A DNA stretch of 64,000 bases, taken from Albula goreensis. Its lineage: Eukaryota; Chordata; Actinopteri; Albuliformes; Albulidae. The first letter of the stretch is position 1. Each line of letters begins with the position of its first letter. The DNA lies in the NCBI GenBank assembly GCA_022829145.1, contig CM040741.1, forward strand, positions 40,842,534-40,906,533. Direction: 5' to 3'. Both the position numbers and the translations under genes were made by a program. Below the pieces are notes generated by a model. That model ran no database searches and was not told the origin of the DNA. It was given only the letters and a program-made list of their open reading frames with translations. Positions 12,533 to 24,400 of the stretch are shown in pieces.

Positions 12533-15470
12533 AGCACACAGTCCTGTGGGTGAGTGAGTCGTAAGTAACACTGTCAGGCGGATGAAATTGGAGATGTGAA
12601 ATCGGGCGGATCCAGCGCCAGTCAGTGCTGCGGAATTCATTTACCAAGAATCACCTCCCACTGCTGCAGCCTTTTATCCGTACTCAAGCAATATCAGGCT
12701 AATTATGAGTGCAGAATGCTTTCTGTGCAGATCAGAGAACAGAGCTATGTGTCTCCGAAGTATTTACTCCGCACGTTTTTACACAGCATATTTTCTGTGA
12801 TGCAATGCACAAATTCTGACGGCCAGCTCAATGGCAGTGACCACTACATATAAGACACTTTTTTAAAATGAAATGCTAGCAATTATTATTGTCTCTCTAA
12901 TCATAAAATATAACTCTGCGTGGGAATTGAGGTGACTGCAATCTATCTCCTTTGGAACCCCATACATATTTTCAGATACTATCGAAATGATTGAATGTCA
13001 GTTATATAAATATTTTAACTGAGATTGATTGTAAGGAGATGGGAAAATTGAAACCAAATTTTGTTGAGAAATTGAGAGGAAAATCTAACTTCAATCTTGT
13101 TAATGTGGTTATCACAATTAAGATTAGTAGGAAAATAAACAAGTTGTTGAATTAGGAATTGCAGACTGAAACAGAAAGGATCTGATGTATTTGTCTGTTT
13201 TGTGAGGTTTCACTGGGTTGGAACAGAAAGTGATTCATTTTTGTACTCTTTGTCATGTTTTTCCTCATTTTAATCGCTTTTCATAAAAAAAGAATGTACA
13301 ATGGTATAAGCTCAGAAGAGTTAGGAAATAGGAAGGTGACAAAGCCAGCTATTTCCTGTCATATACATTGTTTTATAAATGACAGGGGAGAAAAGTTTAA
13401 AAACAGTGTCACAGCCATGAAAGCCCACATAAGAAAAGTCGAAACTACTGTTCACTTCAAAGAAAAGGAAAAGATAATCCCTGAAAAACAAAAAACATCA
13501 CAATTAACATCCAGTCTCCCTGTAGGACATCCTTAGATTACTATCATTTTCATGATCAATAACATAAACTTACCATAATGGGAGAAACAAAGCTTTATAG
13601 ATTTCTCAAACGCAGGAAAACCATATAATAACATGCATAACATAGTCAAGAAAGGATTAAACCCCATAATCTTAGACCTGTTCTTATGAAAAGGAGACAG
13701 ACTTGTCAACACTAGTCTATTCTCGGTCTCTTGACAGCTCTGTAATTTTTATTCATAAAACAACCACTTCCTATTCAACCTTATCAGTCCTCTACAGAAT
13801 ACCATTTTATTTGCAGTGCAAAAATATCAACACATGTCATATGGCAATCTCTTACACTGTATGAAAAGCCTGAACCGCTTTAAGAAATAAGGCCTGATTG
13901 TTGGTATTATAGCGTTCTCTCTCTGGTTATGTTGAGCTTCCTTCGAGTGACGTGTGAAGGCAAATGGCAGATGTACTGATGTGTCATCAGAGGCAGACCC
14001 GGCAACGAGCAGTTTAACGGCCCTGCTGGATGATAGCTCATTAACATATCTGCGTGGTGCCAACATGTGAGACAAGGGCTTTCAGTGGGGTGTAATGGCC
14101 ATAACTCATGAGATCGCTGGAATTACAAGGTGATGCAAGGTGACAGTCCTCCACGCTGATGTCAGATGAGAGATAAAAGACACTGTCATCAAATTTAGAG
14201 GTAGGAGAAGGAAATCCCATGTCCTTCAATGGTCCAGGGACAGCCACGCTCAATCAGCAATCTGAGATGGGCTCGGGTGAGCGCTGACAGGGGGCCACAG
14301 CTGGAGTTTAGCCTCTTGAAGAGTGCGCGACAGTCAGTGTTGCATGTTCTTTCAGTAGCTGCTAATATGCTGCATTCCCAGTGGCTGAGATAAGGATCTT
14401 TTCATAGCGTCTTCTCTAAAGCTGAGGAAGGGAACATGTAGAGCAAGCAGAATGGATTCAGATATTCTTATCCAACTGTAAAATAAAAAAAAAAACAACT
14501 GCTAGATATATATGACAGAACCGTAGGAAAAGGGTGAAAGTTAATTGTTGGTCCAACGGTTTCCCTTCCACTTTGACCAGGTATGACCCAACAACCAATT
14601 TATGGAGCGGGGACGTTGCACCGCTCAGTAGCGCTCGCAGCAAGGTGGCGTTGGTCGAGATGGAGGGATTCTTATATGCCATCGGGGGGCACGATGGCGT
14701 CACTTGCACTAACATTGTGGAGAGGTAAACCAATTCCCTAATTTTGTGGATACGATTTCTGCGTGAACCAGAAAACTGAAACTGTAAAGTGCTAACTGCG
14801 GCTTCTTTTGCATGTTATACTTGTATTAATATTTGATATGACCCCTGTACCCCCCACCCCCCACCCCCATTGGTACCTGCTATTGCAGAGTTCTGCCAAA
14901 GCAATTTTTTTTTCTGGTCATGTGACTTGATGTTTTTTCATGCTGTATAGTGTTTACATTTAGAGGTTGACTGTTTTAGAGTTCCATAGTGTTGATTGTG
15001 CCAGTTGGGTTGATTCTTTATATGATTTCAAATGATAGAGGTCAAGGTATTTGATCTCACTCTGGTGTGGAGTCTGTTAGAGGTGCAGATTCCTTTGTAG
15101 GCTGAGCAACTGTTAATGCTTCATTTTTCAGGTATGACCCCAGTCAGAACTCATGGATGAAGTGCCCTCCCATGCGTATCCGGCGCTCAGGGGCCGCTGC
15201 TGCGGTGTTGGACGGGTATCTGTACGTCATGGGGGGTAGTGATGATGACGAGCCTTTGAACTCAGGTGAAAATTCTTCTTTGGTTCTCTCTGACAGCTCT
15301 CCCAGTAGCCTGCATCAGCACCAGACCCAAAAACATATTAAACAGAAAACTCAATGACCTAGAAGGAAGCACTTCCACTAAGAGGTACTCTGGGCAGAAA
15401 TTATGATGCCACATTTTCATTTAATGTACCAGATTAGTCATGGGTTAACATTCAAGACATCAGGGATGTG

Positions 15471-15567
<97 letters not shown>

Positions 15568-16351
15568 CTACAATATTCCCCAGAAGGAACAGAAGAGTCT
15601 AGGCAGGATAATTTTAAAACGTATGTGGCTTGCTGCCAGTTTGTAGCGTTTACTTCTATGGGAACTTAAGGTTGATTGTCTGATGACCGGGCTGAACATC
15701 AATCAGAGCTGGCACTGCGTTTAAGGAAGTGTGCTCTCCATTTCCTGGGAACTGTTTTTTTAAATATGTTCTTATCCTTGCCACAGATTAGGCTGAACAA
15801 AGCACAACATTAAATGCATTTTACACACTGAAGAGTGAATTTCCTTATTGTGATATTATAGCTACCTCTGTTAACTAACTGAACAGCAGTGGCAGTGTCA
15901 CTGTTTTGACATACGCCGTCCATATCCTACCAGCATTAATTCATGATAGACTACAATAATGACCAGATTTTCCCCATTAAAAATGTTAAATAGTAATTGT
16001 CACTTTCTCATTAATCAAAAAATAATTTATCAATATAATAAAAATGGTATATTGGCCAACGTTTGTTATCATTTTTATGAACAAAACTAACAGTGTCCCA
16101 GTTTGTCACGTCTGCCCCCTGTCTTTCTCAATTTCCCTCAGTTGAACGATACAGCCCATTGGATGGATGCTGGGTGAACTGCCCCCCCATGCAGACCGCC
16201 AGGGACAGCCCCGGATGCACTGTGTTCCTGGGGCGGATTTATGCGGCAGGAGGTCGAGACGAACTCCTGCTGGAGCTCAGCACTGTCGAGAGGTTTGACC
16301 CTGATAACTTCAGCTGGAGCCCAGTCAAACGCATGAAGAGCAAGCGATATC

Positions 16352-16418
<67 letters not shown>

Positions 16419-18532
16419 TGTGTGTGTGTGTGAGCAAGAGTGAGAGAGGAGTGCATTTTCAGAGAAGTTAATGACTGACAGTGGCTTCAAGATAGGTGAG
16501 TGAATTACCGGAATACAGACAGGTGAATTTTGGACTTTAAATGGGGTCTATAGGGGATCTTGGAGCCTGCACTCTTTCCAGCAAACAAGCCAAACTCAAC
16601 AAGCACATCCCTACAGCCTGTAGCAGGCTTTCTTAGAGTACAGATTTAGGAACTTTGCTTTCCTCAGCCACAGACAGGTTGCTGGAGAGCATGCTGTTAC
16701 TTCTCAGTAAGTGAATCATGTGTTATGAATCTGTTGCAGGTGTCATTGATGGCTTTCAATGGATCTTTATTGGCTGTCGGAGGTTCTGATGGCGTGACCA
16801 ATCTCAAAACAATGGAAATATACGATCATGAGACAAACTCATGGAGGTAAAATATTAAGTCAGGAACCCATTTCTGTTAGAAACATTATGGCTCAGGTCT
16901 TTCTTTTGCAATGTGTAGAAATGGATGAACTACACCATTCTTTACTGGTTCTTTGTTCTTCACTGGTTTATTTGGTTTGAATTCCCGTGGTGTTCTATCT
17001 TCTTTCTGAATGGTAACCAGCCACTCAGCTGAATTATTGACACTAACGAAGAAATGTTGCTTATGAATCACAAGGCATGGGTAAAGGTTAACAATGCGGT
17101 GGAGCGATAGCCTGATTTTAATATTCAAGGGATGTAAAACCCAATGGAAAAATGTATCATGTGAACCAAGAGTTTTGATGTGATTAAGGGAGATGTGATG
17201 CCATAAAATGCTATATAAATAACTTGTAACTGTAAACCATGGAATTCATGACAGTCCTGGTGCCCATAATTTTGTAAATAAAGACTGTATAAATAGCAGC
17301 AGGTCCCAATGTTTGACACTTGACTGCTTGCCAGAGACCACATGATCAAGTTAAAAACAACAGATTTACAGGAATCCTAGACTATTGTTCCTGTTTTTTA
17401 AAGGAGATCTTTCAGCAGCACTGTTTCTTTTACAGTGACTCTTGCTGCCTGTGATAGTGTAGCATCAGGAATTTACTTGCCACTGGTGAAAGAAATTTAA
17501 CCAAGTATGTGAGATAATATCACAAAGAATTCTTAGCTGACACTAACTGATCAATGTCCTTGTATGAAATATTTAATAACAGAACGTTAGACACTGAAAA
17601 CTGGTTTCTAATTATGCTGATGTGAATTAATAATCTATACATTTCATTATTGACATGAAAGGTAATAATAGAAGACTTGGGCACTGCTGTAATGTTATTG
17701 TAGAGGAACCATTGTAACATAGGAAATGCACCTCTCTCTTGCAGTGTACTTGTTTCTTGCCTCTTGCTGGCAGTAAACAAAGTGATGTAAAAAGGTTCAG
17801 TTGTATTGTTAGGTTGAAATGATAAAAATCCAATGGGTCCGGTGGGATATGATATATGTACACAAAGAACTAACAGTACAATGAAAAATTGACTTAAGCT
17901 GCAACCAGCATGATGTGGACAATAAAAACATAAATCAAAAAAAGTCTATAATAAATACATGCCCAGAGAGAGATGTACCTATGAACTTTATATTATACAT
18001 GTGGTTAATTAGATTATGTGATTCTGCTGACCGCAACTGTTTGTAAGGAAAACCATACAACTCATCTAACACTCTGGACAAGCAAAGTCGTTTACTGTTT
18101 TTACAGTAGTTACAGGACTGCAAAGGCAAGTGAGGACACTACCTCAGGCTGTAAGTTACTTGCAGTATTTAAATTCTGTCCTCACTCGCATATCAATATT
18201 TGTTGGTAAATATTTATATAAATTTTATAGAATGCATTTTGTGTTGATGCTCTGCTGTCCTTGAGGTGGAGGGCCCTTTTGAGACACAAGCTTATGCTGA
18301 CAGAGAGCAGGGGGCATGGTTGGGTCAACATTACTTTCAAATTTAATAGAGCAGAGTAAAACCTTCAACAATGTGAAAAAGCAATTCTATACCTGCGTGA
18401 AAGATCCCCAACCAAAGCCAACTGCATTGCATAATTCTTTGTGTCTGTCTTTCCAGGCACTATGGAAGCATGAAGTCCAAACACCCTGGAGGTCATGTTG
18501 CATTGGTGAAGATGTTTCCCACTGTTGAATAA
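9899..18532 (+). CDS. KLHL20-like BTB-Kelch protein, 3' part of gene (7 exons)
   Basis: Exons 9899-10068, 11195-11378, 14581-14724, 15132-15265, 16142-16353, 16740-16846 and 18457-18532 have GT/AG borders and matching phases, and join into one open frame of 341 complete residues plus the stop. The protein covers the end of the BACK region (motif HVLLPKEKL), a long Ser/Thr-rich linker, and six kelch blades. All six double glycines are kept (VGGW, VGGR, IGGH, MGGS, AGGR, VGGS), each followed downstream by the usual Tyr/Phe and Trp. Compared with KLHL20 from memory, hallmark pieces recur: SxDVAP, GGFLYAxGG-like, TNIVERYDP, LSxxERxxP, LKTxEx, and a WRxYGxM...VKM ending. KLHL20 is the substrate adaptor of a CUL3 ubiquitin ligase, and this paralogue may act alike. 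The CUL3-binding BTB/BACK part lies outside the window. It is too diverged to be the klhl20 orthologue. The gene is upstream of and parallel to kcnt1. Confidence 0.88.
10069..11163. other. Kelch gene intron
   Basis: Intron between the linker exon and the first-blade exon. It holds AT-rich unique sequence with no exon or mobile element that I can recognise. It ends in the CTGT repeat listed separately. Confidence 0.6.
11164..11193 (+). repeat. (CTGT)n repeat serving as polypyrimidine tract
   Basis: A TCTG/CTGT run directly precedes the AG of the acceptor at 11194. The pyrimidine tract of this kelch exon is therefore a tetranucleotide microsatellite. Confidence 0.9.
11195..11378 (+). CDS. Kelch gene exon: blades 1-2
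   Basis: Phase 1 entry and phase 2 exit (VE R with AG|GTAAGG). It encodes [25 protein letters not shown] and the next double-glycine strand [18 protein letters not shown]. It corresponds to KLHL20 AVGGWCSGDAISSVERY through YLNSVER. The frame is open across the exon. Confidence 0.9.
11379..14580. other. Kelch gene intron with CA repeat
   Basis: A 3.2-kb intron. Apart from the CA repeat at 12472-12530, I see no exon or mobile element. An open frame at 13255-13536 is Lys-rich, shows no splice sites or family resemblance, and is judged to be chance. Confidence 0.6.
12472..12530. repeat. (CA)n microsatellite
   Basis: An uninterrupted AC run of about 59 bases within the kelch intron. Confidence 0.97.
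14581..14724 (+). CDS. Kelch gene exon: blades 2-3
   Basis: The acceptor is CTTTGACCAG and the donor is AGAG|GTAAAC, with phase 2 in and out. It encodes [19 protein letters not shown] and [24 protein letters not shown]20 has WSSDVAPTSTCR and [20 protein letters not shown] at the same place. This is the strongest single match supporting the KLHL20 relationship. Confidence 0.93.
14725..15131. other. Short kelch gene intron
   Basis: A 407-base intron ending in a T-rich tract and CAG. It contains a C-rich stretch (CCCCCCACCCCCC type, about 14849-14868). Nothing else is seen. Confidence 0.7.
15132..15265 (+). CDS. Kelch gene exon: blade 4
   Basis: The acceptor is ATTTTTCAG and the donor is TCAG|GTGAAA. 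It enters completing Arg of the previous exon and exits in phase 1. It encodes [20 protein letters not shown], the strand [15 protein letters not shown], and the first base of Val. The Asp/Glu cluster after GGS replaces SDGTSP of KLHL20. Confidence 0.9.
15266..16141. other. Kelch gene intron with CA repeat
   Basis: An 876-base intron dominated by a TATA-CA compound microsatellite (15471-15564). No exon is seen. Confidence 0.7.
15481..15564. repeat. (CA)n microsatellite
   Basis: An uninterrupted CA run of about 84 bases, preceded by a short TA run. Confidence 0.97.
16142..16353 (+). CDS. Kelch gene exon: blade 5
   Basis: The acceptor is TTTCCCTCAG. The first two bases complete Val, giving SVERYSP across the junction. 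It encodes [15 protein letters not shown], the strand [20 protein letters not shown], and [10 protein letters not shown], ending KSKRYQ in phase 0. KLHL20 has YAVGGRDDTTELSSAERY and NQWSPVVAM here. The donor GT at 16354 is the first unit of a TG microsatellite. Confidence 0.9.
16354..16432 (+). repeat. (GT)n microsatellite containing the splice donor
   Basis: The TG run starts at the exon/intron border, so the donor reads CAG|GTGTGT and lacks the usual A-A-G-T context. It is interrupted once by TATG. The rest of the 386-base intron shows nothing else. Confidence 0.93.
16740..16846 (+). CDS. Kelch gene exon: blade 6
   Basis: The acceptor is CTGTTGCAG and the donor is ATGGAG|GTAAAA, entering in phase 0 and leaving in phase 2. 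It encodes [18 protein letters not shown], then [21 protein letters not shown]20 has AVGGFDGTTYLKTIEVFDP at this place. Confidence 0.92.
16847..18456. other. Last kelch gene intron
   Basis: A 1.6-kb AT-rich intron. No exon, repeat or mobile element is recognised. Confidence 0.6.
18457..18532 (+). CDS. Kelch gene last exon with stop codon
   Basis: The acceptor is CTTTCCAG, and TAA is at 18530-18532. It encodes [20 protein letters not shown] followed by FPTVE. KLHL20 ends with the similar YGGM...GGGVGVIKM before its own unlike tail, so the closing strand of the propeller is present and the last five residues are gene-specific. Confidence 0.9.
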
Positions 18533-19101
18533 TTTTAATGAAAATGATCGTGTCTGTTTTTACTATGTATATGGCTTATCAAAATCCTCTTTGGGGATGA
18601 CTGTAGAATGTTCCTCACCTGAATTAGCTCCTATAAAAGTAACCTGTATTAGCTGTCCGTAGGGATAATGTAGAGTAAATGATCTTAAATGAGGGCCAGA
18701 TCTTCATTAATGCAGAGTGAAATGGGAGTGTGCGGTGTGATGGGGGCAGGAGGGAGCTCAGTTCCAGTCCAATGAATTCTGCTGTGGTGCAGGTTTTCGG
18801 TCCCTCAATGCCCTGAGCTCAGTCAGTTTGCTGAACTGAATATTTCCCTGCACTGCAGGGCTGGTGAAAATAATAGAATGTTTTACAGAAAATGCAAGTG
18901 AAGGCAATGTATTCAAAAGCAATGCTTCACTGCAGATACTGTCAAGGAAGTGCATGAGAGGGTCTGAGAGAATGTGTGAAATGGGCATTACATTTGACAT
19001 ATTTTCATGAACGAATGGTAATTATTTCTTTGAATATCAATTATTAATAGCATTATGTATAAGAAGGGGAGGGTGGAAGAGAGATTTGTGGTACATAAGA
19101 C

Positions 19102-19107
19102 AATAAA
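19102..19107 (+). terminator. Candidate polyadenylation signal of the kelch gene
   Basis: A canonical AATAAA lies 570 bases after the kelch stop codon. A second one occurs at 19189-19194. Which is used cannot be told from sequence. Confidence 0.4.
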
Positions 19108-19188
19108 GGGCTGGAATGTCATTCTTCAGTCAAGCATTATATTCATTGTTTTTATTGTAACTGTGCAATATTAAAATGAATATCAGCA

Positions 19189-19194
19189 AATAAA
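19189..19194 (+). terminator. Second candidate polyadenylation signal
   Basis: AATAAA followed within 30 bases by TGG and T-rich sequence, 657 bases past the kelch stop. Confidence 0.35.
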
Positions 19195-21325
19195 AGTCTG
19201 GCGATTGGTTTTTAAAGTCATTTTAACACACTGGACAAGATATTTCAGGGACAGTGCTATGTAAGCATGTTTTAGCAAGGATGGAGTTGAGGAGAGGACT
19301 CAAATGGCGCAGGAATGGTGCAGTATGGGAAAGGGTAGGCCTGCTGACTTTCTCACAGATCAACTCCATTATCAGCTGTCCCCAAGGGGAGGGTGAAGGG
19401 ATCACAATAAACCTTCCCAACATTTTTTATTTGCTCTTGACAGAAATGACCGGGCTGCATTTCATCATCATCAATGTGTTATGCTTATGAGATTCAAAGT
19501 GATAGACTCAGTACAAGTACAAGTACTTCATCTGATATGCAGCACTTGATCAGGGGACTATGGAAATGAGATAGAGTGACAGTGAGAAACAGTTTCTCAA
19601 CAAAACATTAAGTGGGTCAGAACAGAGAATCTGACAGATTTTGCTTAGTGTGTGGAGTTGATATAACATTAAATAAATGTGTAAGATGTCTAATTAATAT
19701 CTTATTAAAGGAATAATTAACATGTTTGGCTTTCTGGAAGTCTGGAGAAACTTTAGTTGTTGAAGTTTATACATTTTGAACAAAGACACAGTTGATTTAG
19801 CAGCAACTTTTAAAGGATTCCTTTTAAATAAATAGTAATTCAATGAATAAATTTAGTATAAAAGTACATTTTATTTAAACTTATATATGTTCTGTAATTA
19901 AGCCCTGCTATATGAATGGCTAATGTACAGCAAGGTACTCATTTCTGTTTTTCATTCATTTTTTTTTTAAATTTGCTTGTCAACATGCCATATTGACGCT
20001 AATCAGCAGGACCATTTTACTTGAGAAAGATTCTCCTCAGCGGCTTGGGGCCATCGAAATCAGTTATTATGAGGACACTAGCAAGAGCTTATGTCACTTT
20101 TATACATAGCAGGAGAGCAATATCACTGAGAGACTCAGTAACAGCCTTATGATTAACAATAATTCATGTGTTATGCGATGTTTTACCAACTAGGAGAGAC
20201 GCTATTAGTGTACAGAGAATCCAGCCATAGCCACCCTCTCTACTGAGAGCTCAATGATACACGACACAAACTGAACTTTCTGCCAAAGGCATATGCCATG
20301 TCTCATAACGTCACTTTCCGCTCTGATACAGGGAGTAGTAGACTGTTCAGCTTTTTTCACGTTTTAAATTTAGTGTCTTGGTTAGAAGAAGCAAAGTCGC
20401 AGAGGTGGGCTCTCTTTTGCTGTGTTCTCATTTTTTCTGTCCGCACCTTGGTATTACATTTAAACTTCCCTGAGCACACTGAGAATGTGCAAAAATGGGT
20501 CCACTGCAGGTGAAAGTTAAGAGTGCGTGGTCTGCTTCCAGTGGCCGATGCGTGACCGCCTCCCACAGCCGAACTGTTCCTCTGACACACAACCACTAAT
20601 TAATCCAGGAATTATGTTGTACTGCTTTCTTGGTATTATTTGAAAATATTGGCTTATTGGAAAATACAGGAATTTGTCATAGTTGTCCTAATATTATTGT
20701 TTATATCGAGTGAAACAATACATATGTATGAAATCAAATATCTGCGACATTTTAAAGGGTTTTGTTTGGAATTTAATAAATAATGTGAGTGTCTATGGAA
20801 CGCATTTGCACATCTTGTATAAAAGGGTTGAAAAGGGAAATTGTCATTTCAAGGTTTTCCAGTAGATGGCGTCTGGATTTGTATATAAAAAGGCATTGCC
20901 TGCGAAGATAAGAATTATTTCCAAACAGAGCATCCTTCACTTCGCAAAGGGACAATGATGCTGTAACACTAGGTACATGCTGTGTTGATGTATTTCGGGC
21001 ATCTGCTCGGGGTACTGTAGATGTCACTGAGAAAAGATGAGTAACCTGTGGACACCTCACGGTATAAGAAAACAGAGTCATAAGACGATGAAATAATGCT
21101 GTTTTAAGTAACATTTAAACTTCCAACTGCAGAGAGCCCGGTTAAGGAGCTATCTTATATTAATCACGACTTGCGCTTAATCAAACAATGCGCAGAAACG
21201 ACAAATGTCGTCTCGTAATTAATACATCAAAAATAAAAATGTAAGGATTGGCTGGAAGAAGTTGATTCGGACCAGACATCGTGGGACAAGGTCTTCCAGG
21301 GGGATAGCTTCCTGTCTTGCCGCCG

Positions 21326-21483
21326 ATGCAATTTTCCAAGGAAGACGGAGCTCTCGAGGGGACATTTAAATCGAAAGCTCATCACTGCGACTCAGCTGGT
21401 GCTCCGTCCAAAATGTGCAGCGAATGCTATACAAACCAGACGTTTGTTTACGATGATGGGACCGCGCACGAACACACAGCCAG
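21326..21483 (+). CDS. kcnt1 first coding exon, Slack-A type
   Basis: ATG at 21326 is preceded by an in-frame TAG at 21305-21307, and the exon ends in GCCAG|GTAGAC in phase 2. It encodes 52 residues plus two bases: [12 protein letters not shown], then [16 protein letters not shown], ending HEHTAR. The stretch [11 protein letters not shown] matches human KCNT1 YTNRTFEFDDG. A second in-frame ATG at 21413 could be the true start, since the human protein aligns only from about there. CpG density is locally raised compared with the surrounding DNA, fitting a promoter-proximal exon. Confidence 0.82.
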
Positions 21484-24400
21484 GTAGACATCCTTTCCTC
21501 TTCTCCTGTGACATTAATTGTTGACTGAAATGAGAATTAGCAGGTGTTGGGTGCTGCTACCATATTGCTTCCGCTCGTAGTCAAATCTATAGAGGTTATA
21601 CTCAATAAACTTTAAATATGAGCACATAAACATGAGTTATTGAATAATCATGTCTCTGGAATGCAAAGTTGACTTGTGTGAATTACTTTTGTTGAAAAAA
21701 TGCACATGCAGTTCGCTTGTACGCTATAACGTAGAGGTCGATGTCATTCTAAAATGTTTGTGTTACAGGTATGTTCAATAGTGAGACCCAAAGGCATAAT
21801 GCAGCTGTAGAAACAATTGTGTCCAGTTAGGCTGAATCTAACAGACCTCCTGATCTCTAAATTGAACTGTAATTTGCACATAAAATGCTTAAAATTGTAT
21901 ACAACCTCATTATTTTCAGAATTGATCTTGTCCTGAATTATATATCATATTGAATGAGCTTGAACATCATGGTCATTTATCAGATGGAATAACCGTGTTG
22001 AGGCAAGCAATGTTGCAAACCAGTAACATGCCCGGTTTCATGTATCTCAGCTAAGCATCACACAAATTAATTATCATGTGTGGCTGAAATGCAGTACAAG
22101 GGGTACTGTTCTCCGGGACCACCGGTTTCCATACACATGTACTAAAACATGGTGAGTGTAGATCACAGCCAAGCGTGGCAGGTGCATAGCTCACAAAAGC
22201 ACAGTCTCTGTGCTGACTGGGTTCTGCATTCAGTAAAATATAATGTTGAAACAGACAACCAGACATGTTACCATTAAGGCCATCAGATGTAATTGCAGGG
22301 TGTCTGTGCTTCATTTCTGATGAAGATGATTCATTGTAAACAATGCAATGTCCACTTTCATCTCATTGTATTTACTATTTATATAATTCTGGGGTGAAAA
22401 GGTTATTCTCCTGGAAAGGGATGTGTATAGTTATAGAAATAAAAAAATGTACTTCTTAGAAGGCTGATATACTGTGGAATATGACATCTTAACTCTGTAT
22501 TTACCCATTGGTTGGAAGAAAACGCACTAGACTGGCTCCCTTACAGAAAACCTATTATTCGAAGGTTCTCTTGAACGATGAATGTTTCGTTTTAATTTAA
22601 TTTCAAATGTCATTTTTACCTTTTCTTTCCCACAGCAGGACTTTCAGACTCTGTGCGATGGAGGGATCTCATTTCATACTGTAGTGGGTTGTGGTTTTTT
22701 ATCTTCAGGTTTGTCCTATCATCTTCACTCAGCAGCAGCACCCACCCACTTGTTCTACAGCAGCCCACCGTGTCTCCAGCGAACCCCTCCCCGGCCGCAG
22801 CGCGCGTAGGGTCCACTCTTTATGGCTTGGTGTGGATGCAGCCCTCCATATGATTGATGGTCCTGTTGGGTAGCGCACCCTGCTAGCCACGATAACGCCC
22901 TGGCCAGCGCGGCTCCCCCTGTTGTGCATGTCATGGTGGCCCGTACCTGGCAGAGACAGATTGCCAGGGGAAGCTCGGTGAGGAGACCATTAGCTTAATA
23001 AATCCATTTACATGCAAACGCAGGGGATGCTTCTGGTGGATCACGCAGCATTTCATTTTTCAAGGAAAAACATACAGCATCTTAGTAAAAGCTTTATGAA
23101 GACTAAATGTATAATGCATGAGGAATCCTTTGATACAATAGCTATCCCTGAAGCAACTAGAACTTTGGTTTGAGGAGGCATTTTTTTAAATGATTTTAGT
23201 AGACCTTGAAAAATATTGTTAGCTCATTGTCAGAGAAGATTTTTTTTGACTGGGCAAGGTAAAAGCTTTTTTAAAGAGGTCATGCTCTGTCCATCTGAGC
23301 TTTCAGTCGCAAGATCGAGATTTGAGCCGGAAAGGTGAAAATGCTGCCTGGAGGTCGATGATTTAAATCTGTGGACCGAATTGAGAAAAATGTAGCTTTT
23401 ACTCAGAGGACTGTTCATTTCAGCTATTACATGTAAGAATAAGTGGCTGTTCAGTTTGAAAGACTTGAAGTGAAAGGCAGCCTTCAACTTAAATGGCTGT
23501 CAGGTTACTGGCATCCAGACACTATGTGCTAACCAACACCAAGTGCATTTACTCCGAATTGACTGGTAATGGAAGGTGAGCCCAGCTGCTTGACTTGAAC
23601 AGCCAGCAGACCATTTAGTGCCCCAGTGGACAGGTTTTGTGATGGAGAGCTCTGATATTTGGCTTCTCCCCTGAAAAAGCAATGAAAGTGATATCAGCTG
23701 CCCGGTTTTGAGTGGAAGCTGAGCACATAAAGGGTTTTGTTTTGTTGCACCTCTGTCCCGGTTCGATTGTTCGGGGAGTGATGAATGTTTGTGGTGGGTG
23801 CTTTATCTTCCTCCGGCTAGTACAGCTGTTCACTCCACCCTGAGGGATCAGGGCATACGCAGATTGATAAGCTAACCACTGCTCCTCGGAGGAAAGACTC
23901 CTGTTCAATTACCAAACCAAGGCATTAGTGAATGATTCTGACCCTAGAGACCTAGAGCTGGCCTTGAGGCAGCCATACTCCATTAGTAATGTAAGGTGGG
24001 TTCACTCAAGTACAATCCAGAGTTTCAAAAATAATCACAGTTTGGAAATGTGTTGGAAATGCAGTCTAGGGACTGGAATTGAAATAATGTCAGCAGGGGG
24101 TGAGTTTTACTGGTATCTCCAGTATAAGCAGCTACAGCGATGGCTGACTCTATCACAGCTGTTTGATCATTTCTGCAGGCTGTGAGGTCATTTCTGAGCT
24201 GGCAAAAAGGACGGTGAATCAATATGATTTTTTCAGTTTGTAATGAACAAGAGAGCAGATGAATTCTCCAAGAATAATTATTTATGTTGAATTTTTTAAA
24301 TTGTGAATTTTCAGGCCTGCCAATAAAGACTTTTTATACATCTCAGTTTTGCTCGAGCGATTGAGCGTTAGCCACTGATATTGCCAGTTATTGGGTCACT

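Larger units (their letters stand above)
18533..21304. other. Kelch 3' UTR and intergenic spacer before kcnt1
   Basis: About 2.8 kb separates the kelch stop codon from the first kcnt1 start codon. The first 570-660 bases are probably 3' UTR, given the AATAAA signals listed separately. The rest shows no gene. The last few hundred bases presumably include the promoter and 5' UTR of the first kcnt1 exon, but no clear core promoter motif was identified. Confidence 0.55.

Noticed and set aside
12372-12647. Minus-strand open frames rich in Cys-Val
   Set aside because: Translation of the CA microsatellite. No splice or domain support.
13255-13536. 93-residue Lys-rich + open frame in a kelch intron
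   Set aside because: AT-rich intronic DNA with no domain or suitable splice sites. The kelch exons on either side already join in phase.
22582-22929. Several overlapping open frames in a GC-richer patch of the first kcnt1 intron
   Set aside because: No match to KCNT1 or another family, and frames on both strands are equally open, so it is likely compositional.
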